Assembly: GCA_037013495.1 (NCBI GenBank)
Contig: CM072811.1
Location: forward strand, 11,599,190 to 11,663,189
Length of the DNA stretch: 64,000 nucleotides
Direction of reading: 5' to 3'
From: Hippophae tibetana
Taxonomy: Eukaryota; Streptophyta; Magnoliopsida; Rosales; Elaeagnaceae
The position numbers were made by a program, and so were the translations under genes. Positions 1-12,435 of the stretch are shown here, one piece after another (within the stretch, counting starts at the first letter, position 1; each line of letters begins with the position of its first letter). The notes below the pieces were generated by a model. It ran no database searches. It was not told the DNA's origin and was given only the letters and a program-made list of their open reading frames with translations.

Positions 1-814
1 TTATTTTTCATTACAAACTTAAATCTGAAAATTAGATTTTAAGGTTTAGTTATCCGGTCTTATTTAGAGTAGTGCTCTTTTATTTGTTGGCACAATTGCC
101 CGGTAGTTAGAGTTAAGCTCTATTTCAATAGTTTTTATAAGAATTATTATGTGAAAAAGTATTGACAACATGTTTTCAGTAGTGGTTTTAAAACTTGAAA
201 GTTAGTACTAGGATAATTAAATTCTTAGGTTTAATTTGGAAACCTTGAATAAAGTTTAAACTGTCTAACCCCACCAAAGGTGGCATTTAAATGGTTCATT
301 TACAATCTCTTAGAAAAAAGAATTAATTTAATTAACCAAATTAGTTATCAACCTCACCCATAGGTGTTAATTGATTTGTTTAGTTAACAAAGAATATCTA
401 ACCCCACCAAAGGTGGTATTCATACAAAAAAGTGAGAATCAATTAATATCAATTCATATCTTTAATAACCTAAATAATATGAGCAAACATAATTAACTTA
501 GTTATTATATCCATAAATACTCCACTGTTTTAACAGATAAATTTTGCATAAATGTTTATTGAATCTATGTTTATTTTTATGTTCTTATATATAAAAAACA
601 CAAAAATCCAAAATTTCGTGACATAATGTTTATGATTTAATTTCATTTTTTAAAAGTTTAAATAATAAATTAAGAACCACATACATTCCTTCCTTAGATC
701 GACCTTGGGAGTATACTTATCATTTTCTACGAAATGATTCGTGCACTTGCGAGAGTTTTATAAATATAAAACTAAAGTATTGGCAGAATCGGCGATGCCG
801 GTTTTCGCTCACCA
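1..814 (+). repeat. 3' part of a gypsy LTR (+), cut by the window edge
   Basis: Non-coding, AT-rich. The sequence shares long stretches with 25330-25650 and 29500-30284 on the plus strand and with 7862-8700 on the minus strand. The shared landmarks are a 'cctaaataatatgagcaaac' tract, then 'gatcgaccttgggagtat', then 'gcacttgcgagagtttta' near 745-765. These are the U5 side of one LTR family. The last copy-like bases are near 814, where the sequence changes abruptly to an inverted piece of a different LTR start. The left end lies outside the window. Confidence 0.6.
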
Positions 815-1093
815 GGCATCTCTACTGGCATGGTGGTTACTCTGTGAGCTTCTCTACTTACATGTCATCCACGTTGCAACTTATGATTGGTCTTATGTTA
901 AAAATTCAAAACAAATCCATAAAAATTCCAAAACAATCCCAAAAAATTCCAAAAATTATATTTTCACCCTTTTCACTAAAACGTTTATGTTTTTTTTTAA
1001 TATTTTTAACCCAAAAAATACAACTTTTCTAAATAAAAAAATATATATTAAGTTGAAAAGTGTATTGATGACTCTACTTTCATAGAGTCATCA
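815..1093 (-). repeat. Inverted U3 fragment of a gypsy LTR ending in a perfect hairpin
   Basis: Read on the minus strand this begins TGATGACTCTA, loop, TAGAGTCATCA: an 11-bp perfect stem (1066-1076 with 1083-1093) and a 6-base loop. The same hairpin with the same loop recurs at 56372-56395, and the flanking 'attatattttcacccttttc' tract also recurs (56280-56305). TGAT...ATCA ends match the LTR starts of other elements in this window. It abuts an LTR end running the other way, so the join near 814 is head-to-head. Confidence 0.55.
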
Positions 1094-1099
1094 CTAGAT

Positions 1100-1660
1100 A
1101 TGGAGAAAACCCCATCCTTGGACAAAGAACATACAATACTTCTTGGTAGACCTTTCATGGCCACTACCAAGACTACTATTAATGTCCAAGATGGAAATTT
1201 AACAATGATTGTCTTAGGAGAGACTTTCCACTTTAAACTTTTTAATGCTTCACCTTTTCATTTTATCTTTGCTATTGATGAATGCTTTAATATTCGTTTA
1301 ATAGATATACTTGTACATAACACCTTTATGCAAGATAGAACGAAGGACAAACTAGAACCTTCTTTAACTTTTGAAAGGGTAGAAAAGGATTTAGATGAGG
1401 AGACTGAATGGTATCATGATCTATTATATAATGCTGAGCTAATAGGAAAATTTAGTACACCCTTAAATCTACCTAGAACCTCATCTGGGGAAAAATCCAT
1501 TCTATTGAACTTAAAACTTAAAGATTTACCTAAGCACCGTATGTATGTGTTTTTGGAAGAAGGGAAAATTTATCCAGCTATTATTTCTTCCTCTTTAACC
1601 AAAAACCAAGAAAATGAACTTGTTAAAATGCTTAAAAATTTTAAAAGGCATTATGTGTGA
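1100..1660 (+). pseudogene. Protease C-terminus and RT N-terminus of gypsy element A
   Basis: An open stretch of 186 codons. Residues about 13-45 carry the retropepsin tail (ILLGRPFMATTKTTINVQDG), which follows the active-site strand in plant gypsy proteases; the catalytic Asp itself would lie upstream and is not present. Residues about 140-186 match the segment leading into reverse transcriptase (LKDLPKHRMYVFLEEG followed by SSSLTKNQENELVKMLKNF). The frame stops at 1661, where RT continues in other frames. It is a fragment of a gag-pol polyprotein, not a gene with its own start; the first ATG is incidental. Confidence 0.75.
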
Positions 1661-2215
1661 GTATTAGGGATATTGGAGGCATCAATCCAGCTATGTGTAT
1701 GTAATCCATCTTAAGGATGATACGAAACCCATTAAAATTCCTAGGGAAGACTTAACCCAATCATACAAGAGGTGAATAAAAAATAAATCCTTAAACTCCT
1801 AGAAGTAGAAGTCATTTACCCAATTGGTCACAATAGATGGGCTAGTTTTGTGTATATGGTACAAACAAATCAGGTAAAATAGTTGTTAAAATCATAAAAA
1901 TGAATTAATGCCCACTCTAATAACTACGGGATGGAGTATGTACATAGATTTCAGGTACCCATTGCACCAAAAGATCAAAAGAAGACCACTTTTACATGTC
2001 TTTTTGGGACATTTGCTTTTAGAAGGATTCCATTTGTATTATGCAATGCCCTTTTCATGTTTCATAGATGCATGATATCAATCTTCTCAGACATGGTGGA
2101 ATTGAATAAATTTACTTTTTTTTTAAAACGATGTATTGAATGCAAACTAAACTTAGGTGGGAGAAAAGTAATTTTATGGTACAATAGGGGATTGTGTTAG
2201 GACATGCTATTTTTA
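1661..2215 (+). pseudogene. Reverse transcriptase fragment of gypsy element A
   Basis: Broken in several frames. The clearest block is 1931-2120, with IPIAPKDQKKTTFTCLFGTF and then IPFVLCNALFMFHRCMISIF, the fingers/palm region of plant gypsy RT. Right after FSDMVE the expected catalytic segment with the paired aspartates (FxDD) is absent: the sequence jumps to a stretch that normally lies downstream. The enzyme therefore could not polymerise. A short upstream block (1700-1850) resembles the RT start but is split by stops. Confidence 0.7.
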
Positions 2216-2289
2216 ACAAAGGAATTGAAATTGATAAGGAAAAAATAGGATAGATTGAACAATTACCACCATTACAACTATTAAGGGGA

Positions 2290-2880
2290 TTATAAGCTTC
2301 TTAAGACATGTAAGTTTTTATAAGTGTTTTATAAAAGATTTTCTAAAATAAGTCGTCCTATATGCAATTTTCTATCAAAAGATGTTTATTTTGATTTTAA
2401 TGATAAATTATTTCTCTCTTTTAATACTTTGAAGGATAAATTAACATTTGTACCTATAATTTTGGTACCTAATTGGTCTCTTTCATTTGAAATTATGTGT
2501 GATACTTCTAATCAAGTAATTGGAGTAATTTTGGGGCAAAGAGCGGATAAGCATTTCAATGTTATATATTACGCTAGTAAAACATTCAATGACACCCAAA
2601 TAAATTATTCCACCACTGAAAAATAATTCTTAATTGTTGTATTTTCTTTAGATAAATTTAGGTCTTACTTAGTAGGTTGTAAATTAATTATGCATTCTGA
2701 TCATACGGCTTTAAGATATATACTAAGTAAACCTAATGATAAGCCAAGATTAATCAAATGGCTTTTACTCTTACAAGAATTTGATCCAAAAATCAAAGAT
2801 ATGAAAGGTAGTGAGAACTTAGTAGTTGATCATCTCTTTAGGTTAATTTCTAAATTCAATTCGCTTGAAGGTGAGAGTAA
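2290..2880 (+). pseudogene. RNase H domain of gypsy element A
   Basis: Two nearly adjoining open pieces (2324-2626 and 2690-3001) separated by a stop near 2624. Visible motifs are LSFEIMCDTSNQVIGVILGQ, carrying the first RNase H Asp, then VIYYASKTFND, the conserved KFRSYL block, and SDHTALRYILSK, with RLIKWLLLLQEFD and GSENLVVDHLFRL at the end. That is the normal order for a gypsy RT-RNase H. One stop at the 'TTEK' point and other substitutions show loss of function. Confidence 0.75.
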
Positions 2881-2999
2881 AGAAGAAATTGTTGAAACTT
2901 TTCTTGATGAACAATTATTTTCAGTAGGTCCAAATCCATGGTATGTTGTTATAGTTATCTATCTTACTATTAGCATTTGGAGACCTAACATTTCTTTTT

Positions 3000-4170
3000 A
3001 GGAAAAAAACTGTTAAACTCTTGGAGGCATTATTTCTGGGATTACCCTTATCTATTCAAGAGTGATCGAACAAAACAGCTCTTAAGGTATTATAATCTAG
3101 ATTTTACTAGCAAAGATACTAGTATGTATTACGTATAATGTGAAAGATGGTAAAGGATTGGTAATATAGGAAAATGAAATGAATTGCCTTTGACATCTAA
3201 TTTAGTTATTGAACTATTTGATTTATGAGGGATTAACTTTATGGGTCCCTTTTTCCCATCTTCTAGATATGAATATATCATGGTCGCTATAGATTATGTG
3301 TCCCAATGGGTAAAAGTTGTACCCACTAAAACTAATGATGCTAACATTGTTGTGAAATTCTTGAAGGATTTAACTTTTAGCATGTTTGGGATGCCTAGAG
3401 AAATAATAAGTGATGAAGGGAGCCATTTTTACAACAATATTTTTTTATGGGATACTGAAAAGGTATAACAACGCACACAATGTGGCTACTCTATATCATC
3501 CATAAACTTCCAGTCAAGTCAAAGTGTGTCATAAGCAAATAAAAGGCATTCTAGAATGCACTATGTACCCTTCAAGGAAGGACTAGGCAATCAAGTTGAA
3601 TGATGCCTTATGGGCTTACGGTATATAGCATACAAAACACCCATTAAGATTAGCCCTTACTGATTAATCTTTGGGAAGCATGTCACTTACCCGTTGAGTA
3701 CAAAGATAAGGATTATTCAGCAATTAAAAAGCTAAACATGGACTTAGACAAAGTTAGAGAGAAAAAATTGCTCCAACTCAGTGAACTTGAAGAGATTAAG
3801 GATGACAAATATAAAAATGTAAAATTGTACAAAGATCATACTAAGCACTATCATGATAATAGGCTAATTCGCAAGTCTTTTTCTTCTAGGAATGAAAGTT
3901 CTTTTATTTAACCTTCATTTGAGATTGTTTCTAGGAAAAATTAAATCAAGGTGGGATGGATTGTACACAATTACCCAATTATTTTCACATTGAACAATAG
4001 AGTTATTATATTCAAACACACAAACACAACATTTAAGGTCAATGAATATCATGTTAATCCCTATTCAGAAGGAAGACATAAAATAGAAGATATTGAGTCC
4101 ATACAGGTGTATGAACCTAGTCACCTTATGGAAAATATGTCTTACTAAGACGTTAAAATAGTGCTGGATA
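3000..4170 (+). pseudogene. Integrase of gypsy element A, broken
   Basis: The HHCC part (3000-3220) is badly eroded. The catalytic core is readable at 3241-3468: MGPFFPSSRYEYIMVAIDYV, carrying the family D-containing block, and then REIISDEGSHFYN, carrying the second Asp. The glutamate segment follows around 3470-3560 in several frames. The C-terminal part (3830-4140) shows KVLLFNLHLRLF and GKIKSRWDGLYTI in shifted frames. Downstream, at 4148-4190, is the post-pol motif shared with the copy at 26.8 kb. Confidence 0.7.
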
Positions 4171-6043
4171 AAAGGAAACCCATCATTATGTAATATTGTT
4201 TTTGTTCTGTGTTAATTATTTTATTTTATTTTCTTGTCATATGAATAATGTTTAGAGCTGTTAATTTTAGAACTTTCTGTTGAAATTTGTAAGAAATATG
4301 CATTTAATATGTGTAAATGTAAATACTTGGATTGATGGATACACTTGTTATTCCCTACCAACATTTGAGCAGGTTTAGTAAATGGGTAATTTTTCTATTT
4401 TTTTACTCTTTTATTTTTAATTTAAAATTATACATAAGTTCTAGATTGGAAGAGGGAAAAGTTACAATATAAAATTGAGCTAATTGAAAATTTTTATTTA
4501 AACATATGTCCATATTTTTACATTGTTTATATTTGTACTTTTTTATATGCTTTTATTTATTTTTATTGGTTTTACAGATTTTAGTTTAATTTTAAAATCC
4601 TTCTTGTAAAATTATCATGTCTTTTAGTTAATTATAAGTAAATGATTAAGTCTTTGCACTCTTAGATAAATCTCTTAAACATTTCATAGATTAGTGTGAT
4701 AATTAGTTAATTTTTATCATAATTTGTAATTCATAATAAAATGTTGAAATTGCAATAACTCTAAAATAGATGTTTAATAATCAAATAGTGAACACAGTAG
4801 GAGAATATTTTGAGCCATTATCTTCTCATTTTGAGTGATAGTATTTTTTTCTACTCTTTTAAATAATCTCCTTATCAATTCTAAATTGCTAGATGATCTC
4901 TATAGGTTTTTGCATTGAATGCTAATAAAGTATCATATATTTACTTTTGTTGCTTAAATTGAATGATTTAAGTAGTAATTGAAAGTATATGCCCTTCTCC
5001 ATTCATAAATGGCTTCTAAAAAAAGACATATATATAAGGTTAACTAAACCAATACAAAAGAAAAGGCCAAAAATTAACCACTCACTATATCTACAAAATA
5101 TGTACAAATTGTACATGGACCCTTTCTAGAAAAATAATAATATATCTAAAAAATAAAGATAGATAAAAGACAAGAAAAGAGAGAAAAAATGAATAGTATA
5201 AATTAAACACTATGACCCAAAATATCCTATAAAGTTGTGAGAAATGGTTAAATACAAAATAAATAAATAAATCCTCAAGAAGTCATTGGATTTTCTTCAT
5301 CTCTTAAAAGCATATACCATGAAATTTTTATTTGATGAATTTAATTGATGCTTGAGGATAATATTTGATTTCTTTATAAATCATTTTATTCGATTCTTTT
5401 CATAAGATCAATATTAAGTACTACTTTGAGCGTTTTATTCTTTAAACATATGCAAACCTATTAGTTCATTTTTATAAATAAACTATATTCGAATATATCT
5501 TTGAATGAGTGCTTGAATCAATAAGATCAGTGTTATTAAGAGTATGTCTTGTGAGTTCAGAGTCAAAGCGAATTTGGATTTCATACATTAAAATTGGGAA
5601 AATTTAATATTGATACATTTTTTCTTTAAATATGAAAATAATTTTCAACTAATTATCATAGTAAACTATGAATGTTTAGAATATTAAAATGACATGCTAT
5701 GGATTTTAATTGTAAACTTAGAAGAAATTGAAAAGCATTAGATGTTTTTATTTTATTTTTTTATCTTTATACTTTGTTTTAAAAAAAAATTTGTTTATGT
5801 GTTACTCGTTTATTTTTGTTATTTATTTTTAATTGTTGAATTTTAAATTTGATGTTAGTAAGTATCATTTCTGAAAATCCTTACGAGACTTAAACTCATC
5901 CATTAGGGAAACCTAGAGGTTTAAAGGCCTATTGTAAATGCTAAATACAACCGTTAAATCTAGGAAAATGATTTAAGATAGTTTAATTTTATTCTAATTT
6001 TTGTTATTAGTTTTTCACATTTCTTGCTAAAAGACTAGCAAGA
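4171..6043 (+). other. Post-pol spacer of gypsy element A, conserved in three elements
   Basis: No gene is visible. About 1.9 kb between integrase and the 3' LTR aligns by eye with 26790-28630 (+) and with 42700-44300 (-). Shared landmarks are 'taaccactcac...tgtac...tgtacatgg' near 5075-5120, and 'gagacttaaactc...aaacctag...ttaaaggcct' near 5885-5930. The tract is conserved well enough to recognise in all three copies although it codes for nothing obvious. Confidence 0.55.
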
Positions 6044-6056
6044 AGCTGGTTGGGGG
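6044..6056 (+). other. Polypurine tract of gypsy element A
   Basis: A purine-rich run (agctggttggggg) lies directly before sequence matching the LTR start TGATAAGTTCTTAA of the copy at 28643. It would prime plus-strand DNA synthesis in an active element. The corresponding site in element B is at 28630-28642. Confidence 0.5.
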
Positions 6057-6800
6057 TTATAAGTTCTTAAAAGTACTTAATATATCAGAATTTTATGTAC
6101 CTTAAATGAAAAAAATTGATATTTGCGTAGTTTTATTATCTTTTAAAACAAATATATCTCTTCAAAATCACAAGCATGTTTTGTTATTTTTGAGGCATTT
6201 TAGCTTCAAAACGATTCAATTTATCAACACTCAAAAAATAGTACCATAAAGCACTCTATTGCAACATTGAAGCTTAAAAGACAACAAATGTAAAACTTAC
6301 ATATGTTCCAAACCATTTAAATGGGCGTAAAAGAAAATAGGGATTCCAATGTTCAAAAGGCACGAGACATGGCATGGAAATAATGTGTGCAGCGGCACTG
6401 GTGAAGTGGATTTCCATGAAAGCATGTATAGTCTATCTTATGCCACGACATGGAAATAATGTGTGTTGTGGTGCAAACCATCTGATCCATTTTTTCCTCT
6501 CTTTTGTAGAATTTTCTAAGCTATATAAAGGACTCATCCTTCCTTTTAAAAATCAACCCTTTTATTCCACAACTTCTCTTTAAGTTGATTTCTTAGTTTT
6601 TTTTTTTGTGTTTTTCTTTTCTTTTAGTAGTTTCAAAGTTCTTCTCTCAATTGAGAGTTGAACAAATATAGTTTATGTAGTCGCATTATTTCAATTCAAT
6701 AAACAATCTTGGCATTTGTTTTGGAGATTTTCCATAATAGAAATGATATATCTTTATGTGTTATTTTATATGATATGTTTAATTTATTGATCATTAATTA
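6057..6800 (+). repeat. 3' LTR of gypsy element A (partial)
   Basis: Starts TTATAAGTTCTTAAAAGTAC, a decayed form of the TGATAAGTTCTTAA start of the LTRs at 24765 and 28643. Contains a TATA box at 6532-6538, followed by a pyrimidine-rich R/U5-like tract (6590-6630). A 23-bp phrase around 'gacatggaaataatgtgtg' occurs twice in U3 (about 6365 and 6446). Similarity to the other LTRs fades past about 6.7 kb. Confidence 0.5.
6529..6540 (+). promoter_or_regulatory. LTR TATA box
   Basis: gctatataaagg sits about 475 bases into the LTR, and a C/T-rich stretch follows 30-60 bases downstream, as expected for a retrotransposon core promoter. The element is dead, so activity is inferred only from position. 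Confidence 0.4.
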
Positions 6801-7636
6801 AAACATACCTACTAAAGTACATCCAACTTGTGCGCTCCATCCATCTTCATCTATCAACTCATTCACTTTGACCCTCTGAAACATAGTCTTGACACTACTA
6901 CACACAGCACATATGAAGTTCAAAGACTTCAATCAACACCTATAACATTCACACATAATGATTGAATAGATATAGCGTGTAGTCTATCCAAATACTATCA
7001 TGTTACCCCTACACAGGTACACATCGATAGGCTAAGCATAATCAATATGAAATACAAAAAACACAATCTACATGCAACAAAAATATGTAAACCCCTCCTA
7101 AATATATGCAACACTCTTCCTAAGTGTATGTATATTAGATAATCATGATATAGTGCAAACTACAACGACCATCCATTGCAAACACATAGCATGTCAATAA
7201 TTAAATACAATGCACAAACAAACACAAGTTGTGCAACACTTTTTCTCCCTCTTTTTGGCATAGAAATTCAAAGAAATCATGTAAACAATATGTAACATAC
7301 TACATTTCTATGTGAAGGAGAGAAGTCAAACAGAAATGCAATAATATAACACTCAAAAAACATAGTAGAGAATATTAAAGCAAACATAATAAGAAGTGAC
7401 ACATATAGTCATGCAAAAATGACAAAGAATAACACTGAGAAAATAGCAATGTAAAATCATGCAACAAGAAAGACACTGAATGCATAAACAAATCAAGAAA
7501 GGTGTAGATATAAAACATCTCCCTAATGTGATACAAAGCACGGAGCCCTACGTCTATATAAGCAATGTGAGGGCATAAGTGGCTTTGTAATGTGCATACA
7601 ACAAATTGATAGGATGCACGGTCAAACACCAATGGT

Positions 7637-7845
7637 ACATAAATGTGTAAGAGGAACTCGACTAGGAGTTCAACTATCTTCCAAGTTGACACACTCTCAA
7701 TGACTCAACTATCTTCCCCTAAACATCAAAGCCACATAAATATGTATGGGAATCCCTAAGAAGAAATTGACTAGGATCCCAACCATTTTTTAAGTTGACA
7801 CACTCCTAATGATTCAACTATCTTCCCCAAACAACACTTGGGTGT
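7637..7845. repeat. Two-copy tandem repeat of about 105 bp
   Basis: Both copies contain 'aagttgacacactc..aatga.tcaactatcttcccc' preceded by 'ataaat.tgta'. The copies run about 7637-7735 and 7736-7845. Non-coding, inside the LARD-like element. Confidence 0.5.
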
Positions 7846-7861
7846 ATTCAATCCTACAACC

Positions 7862-9674
7862 TAATGAATTAATGAGACGCACGACCGGCAATACAAATAC
7901 CGATCTTATGAAATTTACCCTTTGTGGTTTTATTATTTGTAAAACTCTCGCAAGTGCATGAATCATTTTATATCAAATGATAAGTATGCTCCCAAGGTTG
8001 ATCTAAGGAAGGAATATGTGTGGTTTTTAATTTATTAATCAAAACCTTAAAAGACGAAATTAAATCCTAAACATCTTGTCACGATATTTTGGTTTGTTTG
8101 TTTCCTAATCTACTAACATAAACATAGATATAGATTCAATAAATAATAATGCAAATTTTATCATTCATAACAGTGGAGTATTTAATGATATAATAAATAA
8201 GTTAATTATGTTTGCTTGTATTATTTAGGTTATTAAAGATATAAATTAATATTTGTTGATTTTCTCTTTTTTGTATGAAAGTGTCCTTAAGCAAGGCCTA
8301 AATTCTTTTTTTTATATTAACTAACTAATATCCTTAGGCAGGGCCTATTAATTAAATATTAAATTTAAGCTTTATTTCTAAGAAAATATCAAACCATCTA
8401 ATCACAACTTTAGGCGGAGTCAAATAATTAGACTTTATTCAAGGTGTCCAAATTAAACCTAAGAATTTAATTTTCCAAGTATTTACTTTCAAGTTTTAAA
8501 ACCAATATTGAAAATATGTCGTCAATACATTTTCGAATAATAGTTCTAATAAAAAAACTTTTGAAACAAAGTTTTACTCTAACTACCGGGCGATTGTACC
8601 AACAAATAAAAAAGTCCTACTCTAAATTAGATCGAATAATTAAACCTTAAAATCTAATTTTCATATTTAAGTTTGTAATGAAATATAATGTATTTCTCTC
8701 TAACATTCTTAATATAAAATCTTGAATAAAAACAAAATCAATTTATTTTATAAAAGTATTTTACCTATTTAATATTTTACAAGCATAACAACGTTATAAT
8801 TATATCATATTTACAAATAGTTAGTCATGTTAAATTTAATCATAGATAAATTAAATATAAAATATAAGAATAAAACATAAAATGATAACTGTAAAGAATC
8901 CAATAAAATAATACCTTAAAATAATCGTTACAACAGTTTAATGCTAATTCTGTTATTGGAAAACCTTCAAACGGATTTGCATATCTGCTTATTAAATCAA
9001 AAAATAAAAATTTATAAAAACATAACTAGTTCCTCTCAAAAAGAGAAGAACTTTAAAAATAAAAACTAAAAATAAATAAATAAAAACTTTCTAGAGAGAG
9101 AAAGAGCTCAAAAAATTTGTATTTTAGAATAAGGGAAGAGGGTCCTTTTATAGATGATGAAAAGGCCAAAAAAGGTGAGAAAATATTTCAAAATTTGAAT
9201 TTGGGCGCATTTGGATAGGTTGGCACGCGTATGGGGCACAAAAATCTTGCCAGATCGGCTATCGACGTGGTAGACGGGCGGGCGTAGGACACGACAAGGA
9301 GTGTGCAAGTATGCGCGCGGAACAGCGTGAGTGGGCGTGATGCTGTGCGAGGGACTCAACGCAGATCGGATGCTGAGCACACGATTTTGGCCCTTTTGAC
9401 ATTTTTGACCCATTTTGTCTAATGTTTTCATATTTTTGACTTTTTTCTCATTTATTTTCTCAATATATTTGTGATGTATTGCCTCCAGTATTTTTTTTCT
9501 TTGAGTCTTTAAGTTATTTTTGAACTAAAATATGTGAAAAATAATAAAAATACCCATGATTCTGAAAAGACAAATTTATATAAAAATATGATAAAATTAT
9601 TCAAATATAAATCTATTTAATCAATTAAAGTACACTAAATCATGGTAATTTTAGTGCTTTTTAAGCACTCATCA
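7862..9674 (-). mobile_element. Solo LTR of a gypsy element
   Basis: An LTR-like 1.8-kb unit in minus orientation flanked by identical 5-bp direct repeats, caacc, at 7857-7861 and 9675-9679. Its start on the minus strand is TGATGAGTGCTT with a 7-bp hairpin (9653-9659 with 9663-9669); its other end is a decayed TAATGA. U5 (7920-8700) is the reverse complement of the tract at 1-814. A TATA-like box lies at about 9145-9155 on the minus strand. No internal region is present, so this is a solo LTR left by LTR-LTR recombination. The host sequence reads across as one retroelement. Confidence 0.7.
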
Positions 9675-12419
9675 CAACCTCACCCTATACTATGTACACA
9701 TATACAAAAATACATCCTAGTCTACCAAAGAAAATATATGTCATGTACAAATACAATGCTATCAAATTATATGCAAGCAACAAGCAATAACTCACTACAT
9801 CATGGAAGTAGGTAAATATATAGAAAGTCATGTGAAGAAAGAGAATTCAAACTATGCATGCAACATGTCATACTAATAGTCTCATTTAAGCATGATTCAT
9901 ATAAAGTGACGTCAAGAAGATCATAATAACAAAACAACATAACATAAATTCATAAACAAGAAAATCAGTAAAGATGCAAAACAAAATACTTCCCCTGATA
10001 AAATGTAATTGACACACCCTTCTCCTCTATTTGTATGCATGTGAGGTAAAAGACATGTTATGCATCCAACTCTCAAACTCCCCTAAAACAAAAGCATTTA
10101 CACATAATAGAAAATAAGTAATACAGAAAAAGGGAAACAAACTAAGTTCAAAGAACTAAAGGGTCCTTATAGATTAGCCAATACACTCATCATAAATATA
10201 TACCTGGCTTTCAATTCATAATGCATTCAAATAAGGGTATGCCTAAAATTTTGAAGACATGCATTGTGTATGTTATACTAACCTTTTTTACTTTATATGC
10301 CATCAAAAAATACTTATATGAACCAAGCAAATATAAACATAAACTCAAGTAGAATCAAACTTCATATGTCCACATTTAGTCTCTCTCTCTCTCTCTCCAC
10401 TAACGTAAGTACTAACTTAGAAGAAATCAATAAGTATTTGAAATATTGTAATGATTGGCTCAAACACATATGAAGGGTAAGAGAGAAAAAATATTTTTAG
10501 GCTCAAACACAGCTTTAAAAAACCAAACACAAAACCATGTGTTCAGGTCTACAAAAAATATACATTTAAACATGGTTTTTTTTTCTCTTCACTTCTCAAA
10601 AATCATTCACAAATATTGATGTTGTGAGAACAGTACATAAAATTCAATAATTTATGCACCCCTTATTTTTCATATTTTTCATCATTTTATTTTCCTTTTC
10701 TTCTTTTTCCTCTTCTTTTTTTCAAATTTTTTTCTCAACACTTCATTTTCTTTTTCTTTTCTCCATCTCCTTTTTTTATATATTATAACACAAGAAGGTA
10801 AAGTAGATGTCCCACAACATACAGGTTCAATAAAGAGTGTACAAGGTAAGTGGGATAATCATTTGGGCTCGAATAATAAGTAGGTGCAAAGAAAATAAGG
10901 ATTAATATAAAGGCTCAAAGAAGGGTTTATAAGGATAAGTAAACATTGGTGGCTTGAAAGGTTCAAACGATCCATAGATGGCCTAAATCCTCTATCTATC
11001 CAAGCAACACCTAGATTTGACCTCAACAGACATTAAAGTGGATTCTAGAGCTTATTAGAAACATACAAATAATCAAAGCATGAATCCATACAAACTTCTC
11101 AAACTATCCATACAAATTCACAAACTTATGACATGTGCATAAAAAAGAGTTCATTTAAAATAAAATACAATTTTTTTCCATATATATGCTCAAAGATTAC
11201 ATGTGTCAAAATAATCACACTTCAAACCAAGTCAAATGCATGCCAATCATATATCATCAATTGTCCCTCTAAAATTCATTTTATATCCAATAAGTTACTA
11301 AAGAGTAAAAGTGTAAATCTTATGAAACAAATTAATAATAACAATAAAACAAGGGAGATGACAAGGATGGCCACAAAGGAGATCAAAATCTAAAAAGAAA
11401 GGAATATGCCTCAAACAAGATCATCAATGCAAACCAAACAAAGTTGCCTCAGAGAGAACAATGGCAATAAACAACACCCAGTTTCCACAAAAGAGATCCT
11501 TGGTAACACTTACATCATCGCTAGTCAAAATAAGGAAGGAAACTAAGTAATTAGTAAGTAACATGAGCAGTACCCCTAAGAGATAAAAGAAACAAGGGAT
11601 GCTACTAAAACATCTTACCCATATGAGAAAGACTCAAGCTCCAACATAGAAACAAGAGACATGCTTAAACAAGATTAACATACCTAATACCAAGAATTCC
11701 ATTGAAACACATTAGTCAAGACACATCAATGCATGTAATCAAGAGTCCTAAAGACAGGTAAATAATCTATATGACAAATAAATACACATATATGGAAACT
11801 AGAACAATCAAGGTACAAAGAAACACTCATGTAATCAAGCTTTTAACAACCCCTCATTTTTCTTCAAAGATACATCTAAAGCACAAGATAAGGAAGAGTA
11901 AGAAAAAGATGAAGAAAAACCAACAGGAAACCAATAGAGAACCAACACACAATATACTAGGTACAAGAAAGAAGGACCTAGTAAAATAGGTGAGATGCAT
12001 TCGATATGACATGAGATATGAAGATAGACTACAGAAAGAAAAATCCTAAAACTTTGACACTACATGACAAACAAATATGATATGATGCTTATGAAAATAA
12101 CCACAGAAAAATAAGTAAGCAGCAAGCAAGGAAAATACACAAAAAGGATCATATCAAAGCAACTAGAAGGGGAGAATAATAGTAAAGGATCAAACAATCA
12201 CACATAGCAGTAAGTAAGATAATTAACATACTATGAAAAACAAGGAAGCAGAGAGAGAAAGAGTTATGTATGAATAAAAAATAAGGAACACATAGAAAAC
12301 AAAATTTCAAGGAGATATACAACCTCTCAGAACAACAACAACCCACACTATAGGTGACAAATGGCACAAACATATAGGATTGAGCACCTAGGTGGTTAAG
12401 CCTAAACATGGGTGACCCA
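9675..12419. other. Non-coding interior of the LARD-like element
   Basis: No gene found. A/C-rich on the plus strand. It contains a (CT)n microsatellite at 10380-10398 and pyrimidine-rich stretches at 10660-10780. Short open frames here (for example 11133-11393 and 12149-12457) show low-complexity, Lys/Asn/Ile-rich or Cys/Phe/Leu-rich translations without recognisable domains. Confidence 0.4.
10380..10398. repeat. (CT)n microsatellite
   Basis: An uninterrupted run of CT dinucleotides of about nine units. Confidence 0.9.
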
Positions 12420-12435
12420 TTCTGATGCCAATTGA
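12420..12435 (-). other. Primer-binding-site-like sequence
   Basis: Minus-strand TGGCATCAGAAT, adjoining the LTR at 12436-14220, matches the plant initiator-tRNA-Met site TGGTATCAGAGC at 9 of 12 positions. Position (just inside the 5' LTR in the right orientation) supports the call more than the imperfect match. Confidence 0.4.

Larger units (their letters stand above)
1094..6800 (+). mobile_element. Decayed Ty3/gypsy element A (Tat/Athila-like)
   Basis: Contains, in order, protease C-terminus, reverse transcriptase, RNase H, integrase, a post-pol spacer, a polypurine tract and a 3' LTR. Gag and the 5' part are missing or displaced by the inverted LTR sequence at 1-1093. Many frameshifts and stops show it is dead. 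The order PR-RT-RH-INT and the post-pol 'gacgttaaa...' motif near 4150 are typical of the Tat/Athila branch of plant gypsy elements. The right boundary is uncertain because the LTR cannot be followed past about 6.8 kb. Confidence 0.75.

Noticed and set aside
1066-1110. Helitron 3' end (hairpin followed by CTAG)
   Set aside because: The hairpin is followed by CTAG but not by the T expected after a Helitron end, and the same hairpin at 56372 is not followed by CTRR. The TGAT...ATCA context fits an LTR start better.
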